Assembly: GCA_046538735.1 (NCBI GenBank)
Contig: JBKHII010000002.1
Span: forward strand, 62,001 to 126,000
From: SLST01 sp046538735
Lineage (GTDB): Bacteria > Spirochaetota > Spirochaetia > DSM-27196 > SLST01
DNA: 64,000 nucleotides
Direction: 5' to 3'
The notes beneath the pieces are model-generated. The model had not been told where the DNA came from. It ran no database searches and was given only the letters and a program-made list of their open reading frames with translations. The translations under genes were made by a program, and so were the position numbers. How positions within the stretch are numbered: the first letter of the stretch is position 1; each line of letters opens with the position of its first letter. Below, in pieces: positions 1-8,524 of this stretch.

Positions 1-17
1 CGTGTATCTTGCGCCTC

Positions 18-728
18 ATGAGCAATGCCAGACCGTTCGAGTCCAACGGGATGCGGGCCTACATCGTGCTCGCGTCGATCTTCACCGGAGCCATCGTCGC
101 GGCGAACCTGATGGGAACGAAGGTGATCCCCTTCTTCTCGATCGGCGGCTTCCAGTTCACGGGATCGGTCGGGATCTTCCTGTTCCCGCTCACCTTCCTC
201 ATTACGGACATCGTGGCCGAAGTGTACGGACCGCGCGCAACGCGAGCCATCGTTACCGGCACGCTCATCGTGCTCGCAGCCGTGCTTGCGGTCACCGCGC
301 TCGCGACGGTGCTGCGGCCCGCCGCTCGGTTCGCTCAGCAGAACGACGCGTACGTCGCGGTATTCCGGAGCTCGCTGCGAATCCTGTTCGCGAGCATCGT
401 GGGATTCAGCTTCTCGCAGTACCACGACGTGTGGGCGTTCGAGTTTTGGAAGAAGAAGACGAACGGTAAGTTCCTCTGGCTCCGGAACAACGCCTCAACG
501 ATCGTCAGTCAACTCATCGATACGGTCGTCTTCATGCTCATCGCCTTCTGGGGAACGAACGAGCGATTCACGCTCGCGTTCGTGCTCGGCAGCATGGTAC
601 CGCCGTACTATCTCCTCAAGGTGCTCGCGGCGTTCGCGGATACTCCGCTCGTGTACCTGGGCGTCTCGATGTTGAAGAAGGCAGGAGTCGGACCGCTCGA
701 CCCGACTCCGAAGCCGGAAGCAGCCTAG
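18..728 (+). CDS. yhhQ: Queuosine precursor transporter, YhhQ/VUT (DUF165) family
   Basis: Integral inner-membrane protein of about 236 aa, close to the usual 220-240 aa of the family. YhhQ-type proteins import queuosine precursors (preQ0/preQ1) for tRNA modification. The family signature is visible near residues 30-75: NLMGTKVIPFF, then FPLTFLITDIVAEVYG, a hydrophobic stretch with the conserved acidic/aromatic pair. Later segments SFSQYHDVWAFEFWKKKT and QLIDTVVFMLIAFWG also fit the family. I chose the ATG at 18. The frame is open to the window edge (a TTG lies at 9), so a slightly longer N-terminus is possible. The gene converges on the AIM24 operon, the stop codons overlapping by 4 nt. Function is from family knowledge; no queuosine gene is adjacent. 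Confidence 0.88.
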   Translation: MSNARPFESNGMRAYIVLASIFTGAIVAANLMGTKVIPFFSIGGFQFTGSVGIFLFPLTFLITDIVAEVYGPRATRAIVTGTLIVLAAVLAVTALATVLRPAARFAQQNDAYVAVFRSSLRILFASIVGFSFSQYHDVWAFEFWKKKTNGKFLWLRNNASTIVSQLIDTVVFMLIAFWGTNERFTLAFVLGSMVPPYYLLKVLAAFADTPLVYLGVSMLKKAGVGPLDPTPKPEAA

Positions 729-1414
729 TCGTTGTTGTTCTGTTTCTCCACGCGGCGGAACTGGTCCGCCCATCGGACGAAGGCGGGTGTCTTGCGCGTC
801 TGGATCCAGACCTTGCCCGAACCGGTGAAGCGGCAGACGAGTCCTTCGCCGGAGAAGAAGACGCTCTTCAGTCCGGCAACACCTCGCACGTCGTACGAGA
901 GCCCTTCCGTGAATCCCACGATGTGCCCCGTGTCCACGACGTAGTTGTCCGTGACGTCGATCTCGATCATTGCACCGAAGGTGTTGAACCAGAGATCGCC
1001 GCTTCCCGTGCAGCGGATCATGAAGAGCTTCTCGCCTGAGAAGAATCCCTTGAATCCCTGGAACTCGGGCTGCACGTCCAGGTCGGGGCTCGAGGCGAGA
1101 TACGAGGAGTTCTGGAGGTAGATCGTCTCGTTCTCCAGGTAGACGTGCAGCAGGTCGCCGGGCGTCCCGGGCGCGATGCCGATCTCGCCACTCGTCTCGT
1201 TCGCGGTGAACTCGTTGATGAAAAGCTTCTCACCGGAAATCATGCGCTTGAGACCGCCCTTCATGCGCGTCTTCATCGCGAGCGACGAGTCCATGTACGC
1301 CATCGCGGACGCCTCGACCCGGAGCATCCGGCCGGCCGGTATGGTCACGTTCGCGATTCCGTAGTCGGGACGGGAAGAGATCGTGTGCGGATAATCGGTT
1401 CTATCAAAGTTCAT
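725..1414 (-). CDS. AIM24 family protein, third of three tandem paralogues
   Basis: 229 aa, soluble, no signal peptide. It belongs to the AIM24/TIGR00266 family, whose members form beta-rich double-psi-type folds and have no settled bacterial function. Visible family features are the N-terminal IPAGRMLRVEASAMAYMD segment, the GEIGIAPGTPGDLLHVYLE region, and the C-terminal GEGLVCRFTGSGKVWIQTR motif that recurs in all three neighbours. It is the last gene of a minus-strand operon (10 nt after the 1425-2117 gene). The three proteins diverge strongly outside the G-rich motifs, so the duplication is old and the copies probably form a heteromeric assembly rather than a redundant set (inference). 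Confidence 0.85.
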   Translation of the reverse strand: MNFDRTDYPHTISSRPDYGIANVTIPAGRMLRVEASAMAYMDSSLAMKTRMKGGLKRMISGEKLFINEFTANETSGEIGIAPGTPGDLLHVYLENETIYLQNSSYLASSPDLDVQPEFQGFKGFFSGEKLFMIRCTGSGDLWFNTFGAMIEIDVTDNYVVDTGHIVGFTEGLSYDVRGVAGLKSVFFSGEGLVCRFTGSGKVWIQTRKTPAFVRWADQFRRVEKQNNND

Positions 1415-1424
1415 CGTCTCCTCC

Positions 1425-2117
1425 TCAGTTCTTCTTGGGCGTGAGATGGGGCGTCAGCTTCGCACCGAATACGCGATCCGCGTGTGTCTGACACCATACG
1501 GTCCCGCTCCCGCTGAATCGGCAGACCAGACCCTCGCCGCCTGCGATCGCCGTTCCCCAGCTCTTCCCGGCTTTCGTGATCGTGAAGTCGAGCGACGTGG
1601 TGAACGCGGCGATGTTTCCGGTATCCACGACGTATTCGCCGTTCACCTGCACCGGATAGATCGCTCCGAACGCGTTGATGACGACCTTGCCGCGACCGGA
1701 AAGCTCGAGCCAGATCAGGCTCTCGCCGGAGACCACGTTCTTGAGCCCGCCCCACTTGATGTTCAGATCCACACCGCTCTCGTGCGCCACGAAGGAGCTG
1801 TTCTGCACCTGCAAGGTCGTTGACCCGTCGAGCTCGATCACTTCCATGTCGCCGGGAAGCGTCGTCGCGAGGTAGATCTCGCCGCCCCGGCTCCCTGCGG
1901 TGAAGTAGTTCATGAAGATCCCTTCGCCGCCGAGCCGCCGGGCGAGCCCCTTGAGCAGGCCTCCCCCTCCCTTCTCGTTCTTCCGGATCCGGGTATCCAC
2001 GCTCATGTCGTCCGACATCGCGATCATCGCCCCGCCCTCGGCGGTGAGCGTCTCCCCGGGGCCGAGCATGACCTTTGCCGCCGCATTGGACGGGCGTGAA
2101 AGCACTTCAACGTTCAT
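1425..2117 (-). CDS. AIM24 family protein, second of three tandem paralogues
   Basis: 230 aa, AIM24/TIGR00266 family. It shows ETLTAEGGAMIAMSDDM near residues 23-40, a basic linker rich in glycine (KNEKGGGGLLKGLARRL), and the terminal GEGLVCRFSGSGTVWCQTH motif. It lies 9 nt after the 2127-2792 gene and 10 nt before the 725-1414 gene, with a GAGGAG-like ribosome binding site, so the three are almost certainly co-transcribed. Role unknown. Among the three it is the copy closest to the single-gene form of the family, judged by eye. Confidence 0.86.
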   Translation of the reverse strand: MNVEVLSRPSNAAAKVMLGPGETLTAEGGAMIAMSDDMSVDTRIRKNEKGGGGLLKGLARRLGGEGIFMNYFTAGSRGGEIYLATTLPGDMEVIELDGSTTLQVQNSSFVAHESGVDLNIKWGGLKNVVSGESLIWLELSGRGKVVINAFGAIYPVQVNGEYVVDTGNIAAFTTSLDFTITKAGKSWGTAIAGGEGLVCRFSGSGTVWCQTHADRVFGAKLTPHLTPKKN

Positions 2118-2126
2118 CTCGACCTC

Positions 2127-2792
2127 CTACCGGAACTTCGGGTTGAGCCACGCCGCGAGGCCTCGGACGCTCCGCGTCTGGATGTACGCGGTCCCGTTTC
2201 CAACGAGCCGCGTCACGAGCCCTTCGCCGCCGAAGAGACTCGAGAAGAAGCCGCCGGCCATCGCGATCTTCAGCTTGAGCGAGGGGTCGTACGCCACGAG
2301 GTGACCGTCATCCACCTTCAGCTCGCCCCGCACCTCGCGCTTCAGCATGCCGCCGTACGCGCCGTACCAGAGTGTGCCGCTCCCGGACGCTTTGAGCTTC
2401 ACGAGCCCTTCGCCCAATACCCAGGACGCGAATCCCGCCCACGCGGTGGTGAGCTTCACGTTCCCTGCGTGCGCGAGATACGCGCCCTTCTGGAGACAGA
2501 TCTCCTGCCCTTCTCTCAGGGACAGCTCCACGATCTCTCCCGGCACGTCTTGCGCGATCGTGACCCGCCGCGGACCCGACGAGCCGTTGGAGAAGCGGTT
2601 CACGAAGAACGACTCCCCTCCAAACAGCTTCTTCCCGAGCGCCGAGAAGAAACTGCCGTTCGTCACGGCCTTCATGTCCAACTCGGGCGACATCGATTGC
2701 ATCGCGCCGGCCTCGACCGTCAGCTCTTCGCCGGGCGAGATATCAACGTGCACATGGCTGAACGACGGACTGCCAAGAATCTCCGTTCTCAT
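2127..2792 (-). CDS. AIM24 family protein, first of three tandem paralogues
   Basis: 221 aa from the ATG whose codon occupies 2790-2792. That start has a GGAGAGG ribosome binding site and begins with MRTEILGSPSFSHVHVDI, the normal family N-terminus. The open frame continues upstream to 2939, but that extension has no family character. Family motifs: GEELTVEAGAMQSMSPEL, a FFVNRFSNGSSGPRRVTIA segment, and GGEGLVTRLVGNGTAYIQTR at the C-terminus. It leads the AIM24 operon, and its promoter must lie in the roughly 140 bp shared with the divergent hydrolase at 2933. AIM24 is named after a yeast mitochondrial inner-membrane organisation protein; the bacterial role is undefined. Confidence 0.86.
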   Translation of the reverse strand: MRTEILGSPSFSHVHVDISPGEELTVEAGAMQSMSPELDMKAVTNGSFFSALGKKLFGGESFFVNRFSNGSSGPRRVTIAQDVPGEIVELSLREGQEICLQKGAYLAHAGNVKLTTAWAGFASWVLGEGLVKLKASGSGTLWYGAYGGMLKREVRGELKVDDGHLVAYDPSLKLKIAMAGGFFSSLFGGEGLVTRLVGNGTAYIQTRSVRGLAAWLNPKFR

Positions 2793-2932
2793 GGACCTCT
2801 CCTTCCATTGCTTCGTTCGACAGATGCCTGCAGCGGATTCTACCATGCCGACCGCACGGATCAAGGAGAATAGCCTCGGCGCCGATCCTGAGCGGCAAGA
2901 CACGCTCCCGCGAAGGTGATACGGTCTCCCAC

Positions 2933-3913
2933 GTGACACCGCTGCACCATCGCTCTGCCCGCCGATCGGCTTCCATCGTTCCCACGCGCAGCCGTGCCCG
3001 GACGCTCGTGGTCCTCCTCACGGCGCCGCTCCTCGCGACAACGGCGCTCTCGGGATGCGCCGGCACCCCGCCCACCGTGGAGAGCTACCCGGAATGGAGC
3101 GCTCGCCGCATGAAGCTCAACGAGATCGAGGTCCACTACTTCGATTTCTTCGCGCAGGAGCCCGCGACCCCGGTCGTGTGGATCCACGGCTACTCGGGAT
3201 GCGCCTTCGAAACCTATTTCGTCAAGGACCATCTCGCCCCGCGGCGCCGGCTCATCGCGCCCGACCTCCCCGGCAACGGCTACTCGGACAAGCCGGACAT
3301 CGACTACACGCTCGAGTACTACGTCGGCTTTCTTCATGACTTCATCGGCGAGCTCGGGCTGGACGAGTACATCCTGGTCGGCCATTCGATGGGCGGCCTC
3401 ATCGCATCAGCGTTCGCCGCCGAGCATCCGATCGGTCTGGAACGGCTCGTGCTCGTCGCGCCGTTCGGACTCGAAGGAGAGGCGGGTCCCGTGCTCGACT
3501 TCCTCGCGCGAACCGGGTTTCTCGTGGACGCCGGCCTGCAGCTCCACAACGAGACGATCCTGGGAATCGCGATCCGCGCCAACGTCTTCCACGAGCCCGA
3601 CCGCATTCCGGACGACCTCGTCAACTATCTCGCGGTCGGCACCTTCCACACCGAGAACGGCGTGGAAGCGATCGCCAACGTCACGCAGAACATCATCGGC
3701 GTCACGCACGACCCGTCGATCCTGGAAGAGGTCCTGGTACCCACGCTCATCGTGTGGGGATCCCAGGATCGCATCCTCGAGTACCGCTTCGCGACCGAGT
3801 TCGACCGCCTCATCCCGAACAGCTACCTCCAGACGGTCCCGGACTGCGGCCACATGCCTCACGTGGAGCTGCCCGAGGTCACGGGAGCGATCATGAGCAT
3901 CTTCCTGAAGTAG
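2933..3913 (+). CDS. Alpha/beta-fold hydrolase with lipoprotein signal peptide
   Basis: 326 aa from a GTG start. Residues about 20-45 form a twin-arginine-rich then hydrophobic signal ending in LSGC, a lipobox, so the protein is predicted to be lipid-anchored outside the cytoplasm. The mature part is a classical alpha/beta hydrolase: oxyanion-loop WIHGYSG, nucleophile elbow GHSMGG (Ser), acid in VWGSQDRIL, and catalytic His in DCGHMPHVELP near the C-terminus. The substrate cannot be deduced; esterase, lipase and C-C hydrolase are all possible. It is transcribed alone, divergent from the AIM24 genes and about 110 bp before the XRE regulator. Confidence 0.85.
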   Translation: MTPLHHRSARRSASIVPTRSRARTLVVLLTAPLLATTALSGCAGTPPTVESYPEWSARRMKLNEIEVHYFDFFAQEPATPVVWIHGYSGCAFETYFVKDHLAPRRRLIAPDLPGNGYSDKPDIDYTLEYYVGFLHDFIGELGLDEYILVGHSMGGLIASAFAAEHPIGLERLVLVAPFGLEGEAGPVLDFLARTGFLVDAGLQLHNETILGIAIRANVFHEPDRIPDDLVNYLAVGTFHTENGVEAIANVTQNIIGVTHDPSILEEVLVPTLIVWGSQDRILEYRFATEFDRLIPNSYLQTVPDCGHMPHVELPEVTGAIMSIFLK

Positions 3914-3987
3914 ATCGACGTCGTACTCGCGGCCTCCGCTCGTCCCGGCGTCGTGGACTCGCTTCCACCGAAAGGGCGGCCGACTAC

Positions 3988-4015
3988 TTGACAAATACTT
4001 AATTCGCTTTAATAT
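3988..4015 (+). promoter_or_regulatory. Sigma70-type promoter for a leaderless XRE regulator mRNA
   Basis: TTGACA (3988-3993), 16 bp spacer, TAATAT (4010-4015). The -10 box ends 7 nt before the ATG at 4023, so initiation would fall on or next to the A of the start codon. No Shine-Dalgarno fits in the remaining space. The local AT-richness contrasts sharply with the surroundings. Confidence 0.75.
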
Positions 4016-4022
4016 TTACTCA

Positions 4023-4643
4023 ATGCCGGACGCACCGCGCGCGAGCTCCAAACCCAAACACCTCTTCGGCGGCAAGCTCCGCACGGTCCGGCAACGCAAG
4101 GCGATGACGCTCAAGACGGTCGCGTCCGCTGCGGGAATCAGCGAGGGCTTGCTGAGTCAGATCGAGCGAAACAAGGTTTCGCCCTCCATCGACACGCTCC
4201 TCTCGATCGCCGAGGTGCTGGACATTGACCTCGACTACCTGTTTCGCGAGGTGAAGCGCACGAAACCGGTCGAGGTCACTCGGCGCGGCGAGCGAGCGAC
4301 CGAACGAGAGGACGGGGTCGTCTTCCATCGCTTGTCGCGACTGACGGACACCGATCGCAAACACTCGATCGAGGCGGTCTACCTGGAGATCGAACCGGGC
4401 GGCTCCACCGGACACGGAGAGTACGGGCACCCGGGGCGCGAGCTTGGATACATCGAGGCGGGGATCGCCGAGCTCGAGTACGGGACGGAGACGTACCGCC
4501 TGCGCGACGGCGACTGCGTCTCGTTCAGCTCGGATATTCCCCATACGCTCCGGAACCCGGGCGATCAGCCCCTGCGCGCGGTCTGGGTGAACACACCGCC
4601 CCGCGCCGGTCGGGGAGCGGGTTACCGAATGGAGGAATCGTAG
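4023..4643 (+). CDS. XRE-family regulator with C-terminal cupin domain
   Basis: 206 aa. Residues about 16-72 are a helix-turn-helix of the XRE type (LRTVRQRKAMTLKTVASAAG, then GLLSQIERNKVSPSIDTLLSIAEVL). Residues about 110-195 are a small cupin (GGSTGHGEYGHPGRELGYIE, DCVSFSSDIPHTLRNPG) that probably binds a small-molecule effector. Such HTH-cupin proteins usually control the adjacent catabolic or transport genes. Its TAG stop overlaps the GTG start of the hydro-lyase large subunit, so it heads that operon and is likely autoregulatory. The mRNA appears leaderless (promoter at 3988-4015). Confidence 0.9.
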   Translation: MPDAPRASSKPKHLFGGKLRTVRQRKAMTLKTVASAAGISEGLLSQIERNKVSPSIDTLLSIAEVLDIDLDYLFREVKRTKPVEVTRRGERATEREDGVVFHRLSRLTDTDRKHSIEAVYLEIEPGGSTGHGEYGHPGRELGYIEAGIAELEYGTETYRLRDGDCVSFSSDIPHTLRNPGDQPLRAVWVNTPPRAGRGAGYRMEES

Positions 4644-5842
4644 TGGGCAAGACGATTGTGGAACGGATTCTCTCGCGGGCCGGCGGTGCGGACGCCCACG
4701 CAGGAGACATCGTGGACGCGTCGGTCTCGTACGTCATGACGAACGACGCAGTCGGTGAGCTCACGATCAAGGCGTTCGAGGAGCTCGGACGCGGGATGTG
4801 GGATCCCGGGCGGACCGTGGTGATTCTCGACCACTACATCCCGGCATCGTCGCCGAACGCGGCTCGTGTCCATGCTCTTCTGCGACGCTTCGCCCGGAAC
4901 CACGGAGCGCACCTCTTCGATCAGACCGGTGTCTGCCACCAGATCATGCTCGAGCAGTTCGTTCGTCCCGGCGATCTCGTCATCGGCACCGACTCGCACA
5001 CGTGCACGTACGGCGGAGTCGGCGCATTCGGGACCGGCGTGGGCTCAACGGACGGGGCCGCGGCCATGGCAACGGGACACCTGTGGCTGAAGGTTCCCGA
5101 GACCGTGCGGATCGAGCTCCGCGGTGCGCTGCGGCCCAACGTGTCCGCGAAGGACGTTGCGCTTCACCTGGTGGGCACGCTGGGAGCGGACGGGGCGACG
5201 TACCAGGCGTTGGAGCTCGGCGGTCCGGGCGCAGATGGAATCACGACCGAGGGACGTTGCACGATCTGCAACATGGCGATCGAAGCCGGCGCAAAGACCG
5301 GGATCTTCGAGACCGGCGACATAGCCCCGGATCCGGACGCCGTGTACTCCCGGACGATCACGGTGGAACTGGAAGTGGTCGAACCGATGATCGCGATTCC
5401 GTATGCCGTGGATAACGTTCGCCCCGCCCGCGACCTCGCCGGGACGCGGATCGACCAGGCGTTCGTGGGATCGTGCACGAACGGGCGCATCGAGGATCTT
5501 CGCGCGGCGGCCGCGCAGCTTGCCGGGAAGCATGTGCACCCGCGCGTTCGGCTTCTCGTGACGCCGGCTTCCAGCGACGTCTACCTCCAGGCGACGACCG
5601 AGGGGCTGATCGAAACGTTCATCCGGGCCGGCGCGATCGTCTGCAATCCGGGCTGCTCGGCGTGCTTCGGCGGCCAGGGAATGCTCGATGCGGGAGAGGT
5701 CTGCATCGGGTCGCACAACCGGAACTTCCGGGGACGGATGGGCCACCCGGACGCGAAGGTCTACCTCGCGTCCCCGGAGACCGTGGCGCTCTCGGCGATC
5801 GCGGGAGAAATCGTCGACCTAACTCAAGGAGGCACTCCATGA
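4643..5842 (+). CDS. Aconitase-family hydro-lyase, large subunit (LeuC/HacA/DmdA type)
   Basis: 399 aa, the short two-subunit aconitase form. It should isomerise or dehydrate a 2- or 3-hydroxy acid using a [4Fe-4S] cluster. Cluster ligands are visible: Cys in FVGSCTNGRIEDL, and the CxxC pair in CNPGCSACFGG. Also typical are IVDASVSYVMTNDAVG, GTDSHTCTYGGVGAFGTGVGS and the arginine-containing SHNRNFRGRMG. The start is a GTG overlapping the regulator stop codon, and the stop overlaps the small-subunit ATG (ATGA). No leuA or leuB is adjacent, so leucine synthesis is not supported. Homoaconitate-, dimethylmalate- or methylmalate-type substrates are equally possible. Confidence 0.88.
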   Translation: MGKTIVERILSRAGGADAHAGDIVDASVSYVMTNDAVGELTIKAFEELGRGMWDPGRTVVILDHYIPASSPNAARVHALLRRFARNHGAHLFDQTGVCHQIMLEQFVRPGDLVIGTDSHTCTYGGVGAFGTGVGSTDGAAAMATGHLWLKVPETVRIELRGALRPNVSAKDVALHLVGTLGADGATYQALELGGPGADGITTEGRCTICNMAIEAGAKTGIFETGDIAPDPDAVYSRTITVELEVVEPMIAIPYAVDNVRPARDLAGTRIDQAFVGSCTNGRIEDLRAAAAQLAGKHVHPRVRLLVTPASSDVYLQATTEGLIETFIRAGAIVCNPGCSACFGGQGMLDAGEVCIGSHNRNFRGRMGHPDAKVYLASPETVALSAIAGEIVDLTQGGTP

Positions 5843-6336
5843 AGTCGCTCCGAGGGACGGCTCGCGTGTTCGGCGACAACGTGGACACGGACATCATCAT
5901 CCCCGCCCGGCACCTCGTCCTGCCGTTGGAGGAGATGAAGGCGTTTGCGATGGAGCCCGTTCGCCCCGGCTTCGCCGCAGAGGTCGTGCCCGGAGACGTG
6001 ATCGTTGCGGGGCGCAACTTCGGCTGCGGATCGAGCCGAGAGCAGGCTCCGGCCGTCCTGAGGGCGCTCGGGATCCGGGCGATCGTCGCGGAGAGCTTCG
6101 CACGCATTTTCTTCCGAAACGCAATCAACCTGGGGATCCCGGTGCTCGAGTGCTCCGGCCTCCATGGAGCTGTTACCGAAGGAGACGAGATCGAGGTCGA
6201 CCCGGCCGAGGGCGCGGTCCGCGTGCACTACGCGGATGGGTCGGCACTCTTCGAGGCGACCCGGCTTCCCGCCTTCCTGCTCGAAGTGATCCGGGACGGC
6301 GGGTTGATCGCGCACCTCAGGCAGGGCGGCGCGTAG
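5839..6336 (+). CDS. Aconitase-family hydro-lyase, small subunit (LeuD type)
   Basis: 165 aa swivel-domain subunit, a typical length for LeuD/HacB proteins of the short type. The start ATG overlaps the stop codon of the large subunit and has GGAGG 6 nt upstream. Family motifs: GDNVDTDIIIPARHL at residues about 13-27, and GRNFGCGSSREQAPAVL, the substrate-binding loop, around 58-74. The residue between GCGSSRE and the earlier VLPLEEMKAF loop usually sets substrate specificity; here the loop is short and not diagnostic. The 3' end overlaps the convergent permease gene by 20 bp. Confidence 0.88.
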   Translation: MKSLRGTARVFGDNVDTDIIIPARHLVLPLEEMKAFAMEPVRPGFAAEVVPGDVIVAGRNFGCGSSREQAPAVLRALGIRAIVAESFARIFFRNAINLGIPVLECSGLHGAVTEGDEIEVDPAEGAVRVHYADGSALFEATRLPAFLLEVIRDGGLIAHLRQGGA

Positions 6337-7234
6337 AGCCGGCGTCCGCCTCCGTCTCTTCCTCCGGCTTCCCAGCCGGGGCCGCATTCGCCGGGCGCTT
6401 GCGGGCGAACGCGTTCGTGATGCGATCGATGATGATCGCGAGGAAGACGATTGCCAGGCCGGCTTCGAAGCCGGTACCGATATCCACACGGTTGATCGAG
6501 AGGAGCACCTGCATCCCGAGACCGCGATTTCCGATCATCGAGCCGATGACGACCATCGCGAGCGCCATCATCGTGGTCTGGTTCACACCGACCATGATCG
6601 AAGGACGCGCCAGCGGGAGCTGGACGTCGAAGAGCAGATTCCACCGGTTCGCACCGAACGCCTCGGCAGCCTCGATCGTGTCCGGGGAGACCTCGCGAAT
6701 CCCCACGTCGGTCAGTCGGATGACGGGGGGAATCGCGTAGATGAGCGTCGCGAAGGTCGCGGGCACGCGCCCCAATCCAAAGAGCATCAGCGCCGGGATC
6801 AGGTAGACGAAGGAGGGCATCGTCTGCATCGCGTCCAGAACGGGGGTGAGTACGCGTTTCACCGGCGTGCTCCACGCCATGATGATGCCGACCGGGATCC
6901 CGATGCCGACTGATATCACCACCGATACGATCACGACGGAGAGCGTGGTCATCGCCTCGCCCCAGTAACCGAATGCGCCAACGAGCAGGAGCATGATTGC
7001 CATGGAGACGCCGTGCTTCCATGTGCCGATCATGCGCCACGCGACGACGCCTACGGCGGCGACGAGCACGAACCACGGGACGAAGAGCAGACCGCGCTCA
7101 ACGGCGATGAGCACCTGGAGCCCCACGCCACCGATCCACTCGAAGAGACCACCGAGGTTGTCCAGGACCCAGTCCATCGCCGCATCGACCCATCCGGCAA
7201 GCGGGACTCGGAGCCATTCTGGAAACTCAAGCAT
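6317..7234 (-). CDS. Glycine betaine/proline ABC transporter permease (ProW/OpuAB type)
   Basis: 305 aa from the ATG at 7232-7234 (MLEFPEWLRVPL). Several membrane helices are followed by the conserved EAA loop, EAAEAFGANRWNLLFDVQLP, that docks onto the ATPase. The tail is hydrophilic and acidic. The family signature PSFVYLIPALMLFGLG is present. The start lies 8 nt inside the ATPase gene, so translation is coupled. It is the last gene of the binding protein - ATPase - permease operon. It is predicted to import quaternary ammonium or related osmolytes; exact substrate not proven. Confidence 0.9.
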   Translation of the reverse strand: MLEFPEWLRVPLAGWVDAAMDWVLDNLGGLFEWIGGVGLQVLIAVERGLLFVPWFVLVAAVGVVAWRMIGTWKHGVSMAIMLLLVGAFGYWGEAMTTLSVVIVSVVISVGIGIPVGIIMAWSTPVKRVLTPVLDAMQTMPSFVYLIPALMLFGLGRVPATFATLIYAIPPVIRLTDVGIREVSPDTIEAAEAFGANRWNLLFDVQLPLARPSIMVGVNQTTMMALAMVVIGSMIGNRGLGMQVLLSINRVDIGTGFEAGLAIVFLAIIIDRITNAFARKRPANAAPAGKPEEETEADAGSTRRPA

Positions 7235-8516
7235 CTGCGCTGTCCTCCTCCGGAGTGTGCAACACTTCGAGAATCGCGCGGGGTCGGATGACTCCGAGGA
7301 GTCTCCCCGCCTCATCGGTGACGGGAAGCGGGTAGCTTTCGGCGCTCACGAGACCGAAGAGATCCTCAATGAGCACCTCGGGCCGAACCGGCTCCGGGCG
7401 AACGAGATTCGATTCGTCGATCGACTTGACCTGGTCCTTGATGAGCGCATTCACGTGATCGCGGGTGCAGATTCCGAGGTAGCAGTGTTTCTTGTCCACC
7501 ATGAACGCCCACTCTCGCTTCGTGTGCTCAAGCTCCGCGAGAGCGGCACGCGGCCCCTGCCACCGGTAGAGCAGCACTTCCGGATCGTCCATGACGGTCG
7601 CGGCGCAATAGACGCGCGCCGCGGAGGCGTCCCGCGTGAACGCGCGAACGTAGTCGTCGTGCGGGTTGCTGAGGATCGCCTCCGGCTCCGCGACTTGAAC
7701 GATCTCGCCGTCGCGCATGATGGCGATCCGATCGCCGAGCTTGAGTGCTTCGTGCAGATCGTGCGTCACGAAGACGATCGTCTTCCCGAGTTGGTCCTGC
7801 AGGTCGATGAACTCGTCCTGCAGCTGGCGACGGATGAGCGGGTCGAGCCCGCTGAACGGCTCGTCCATGAGGAGGATGTCGGGATCGGTCGCGAGCGCTC
7901 GGGCGAGGCCGACGCGCTGCTGCATGCCGCCGGACAAGGCAGCCGGGTGATACGACTCCCATCCGGTGAGGCCAACGGTTGCCAGCGCGGTACGAGCGCG
8001 CTCTTCACGACGATCCTGGTCCTCGCCGCGGAGCTTCAGCCCGTAGGCTGCGTTCTCGAGCACAGTGTAGTGCGGCAGCAGCCCGTAGTTCTGGAAGACC
8101 ATGCTGATGGACCGACGCCTGAACTCGAGCAGCTCGTGCGAGCTCATGCCGAGCACGTCGGCGCCGTCAACCCGGAGGGTTCCGGTCGTCGGTTCGACGA
8201 GACGAATCAGCGTCCGAATGAGCGTCGATTTCCCGCTCCCCGATAGCCCCATCAGAACGAACAGCTCACCCGACTTGACCTCGAAGCTGACGTCTCGCAG
8301 ACCCACGACGTTCCCGGTCCGCTCCTGGATCTGCGACTTCGAGAGATCGCGGAGGCCGGGAGCAAGAACCTGTTCGGGATTGCGCCCGAAAACCTTCCAG
8401 AGCCCGTCAACCCGGACAGCGACATCGCTGTCCGGGGCGGATGGGGCGTCGCCGAGAGATGACGAGTCGGGCCGGCCGGCGGAGGCCGACGGAGCGTCGG
8501 TATCAGTGTCGGACAT
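7227..8516 (-). CDS. Glycine betaine/proline ABC transporter ATPase with CBS pair (ProV/OpuAA type)
   Basis: 429 aa. Residues 1-40 are a disordered Ser/Ala-rich lead. The ATPase domain shows Walker A GLSGSGKST, signature LSGGMQQRVGLARAL and Walker B ILLMDEPFSGLDP. The N-terminal lead-in KSQIQERTGNVVGLRDVSFEV is characteristic of ProV. After about residue 300 come two CBS motifs (YLGICTRDHVNALIK; YPLPVTDEAGRLLGVIRP), which in OpuA sense ionic strength. The start at 8514-8516 lies 8 nt after the binding-protein gene. It overlaps the permease start by 8 nt. Confidence 0.92.
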   Translation of the reverse strand: MSDTDTDAPSASAGRPDSSSLGDAPSAPDSDVAVRVDGLWKVFGRNPEQVLAPGLRDLSKSQIQERTGNVVGLRDVSFEVKSGELFVLMGLSGSGKSTLIRTLIRLVEPTTGTLRVDGADVLGMSSHELLEFRRRSISMVFQNYGLLPHYTVLENAAYGLKLRGEDQDRREERARTALATVGLTGWESYHPAALSGGMQQRVGLARALATDPDILLMDEPFSGLDPLIRRQLQDEFIDLQDQLGKTIVFVTHDLHEALKLGDRIAIMRDGEIVQVAEPEAILSNPHDDYVRAFTRDASAARVYCAATVMDDPEVLLYRWQGPRAALAELEHTKREWAFMVDKKHCYLGICTRDHVNALIKDQVKSIDESNLVRPEPVRPEVLIEDLFGLVSAESYPLPVTDEAGRLLGVIRPRAILEVLHTPEEDSADA

Positions 8517-8524
8517 GACGGCGG

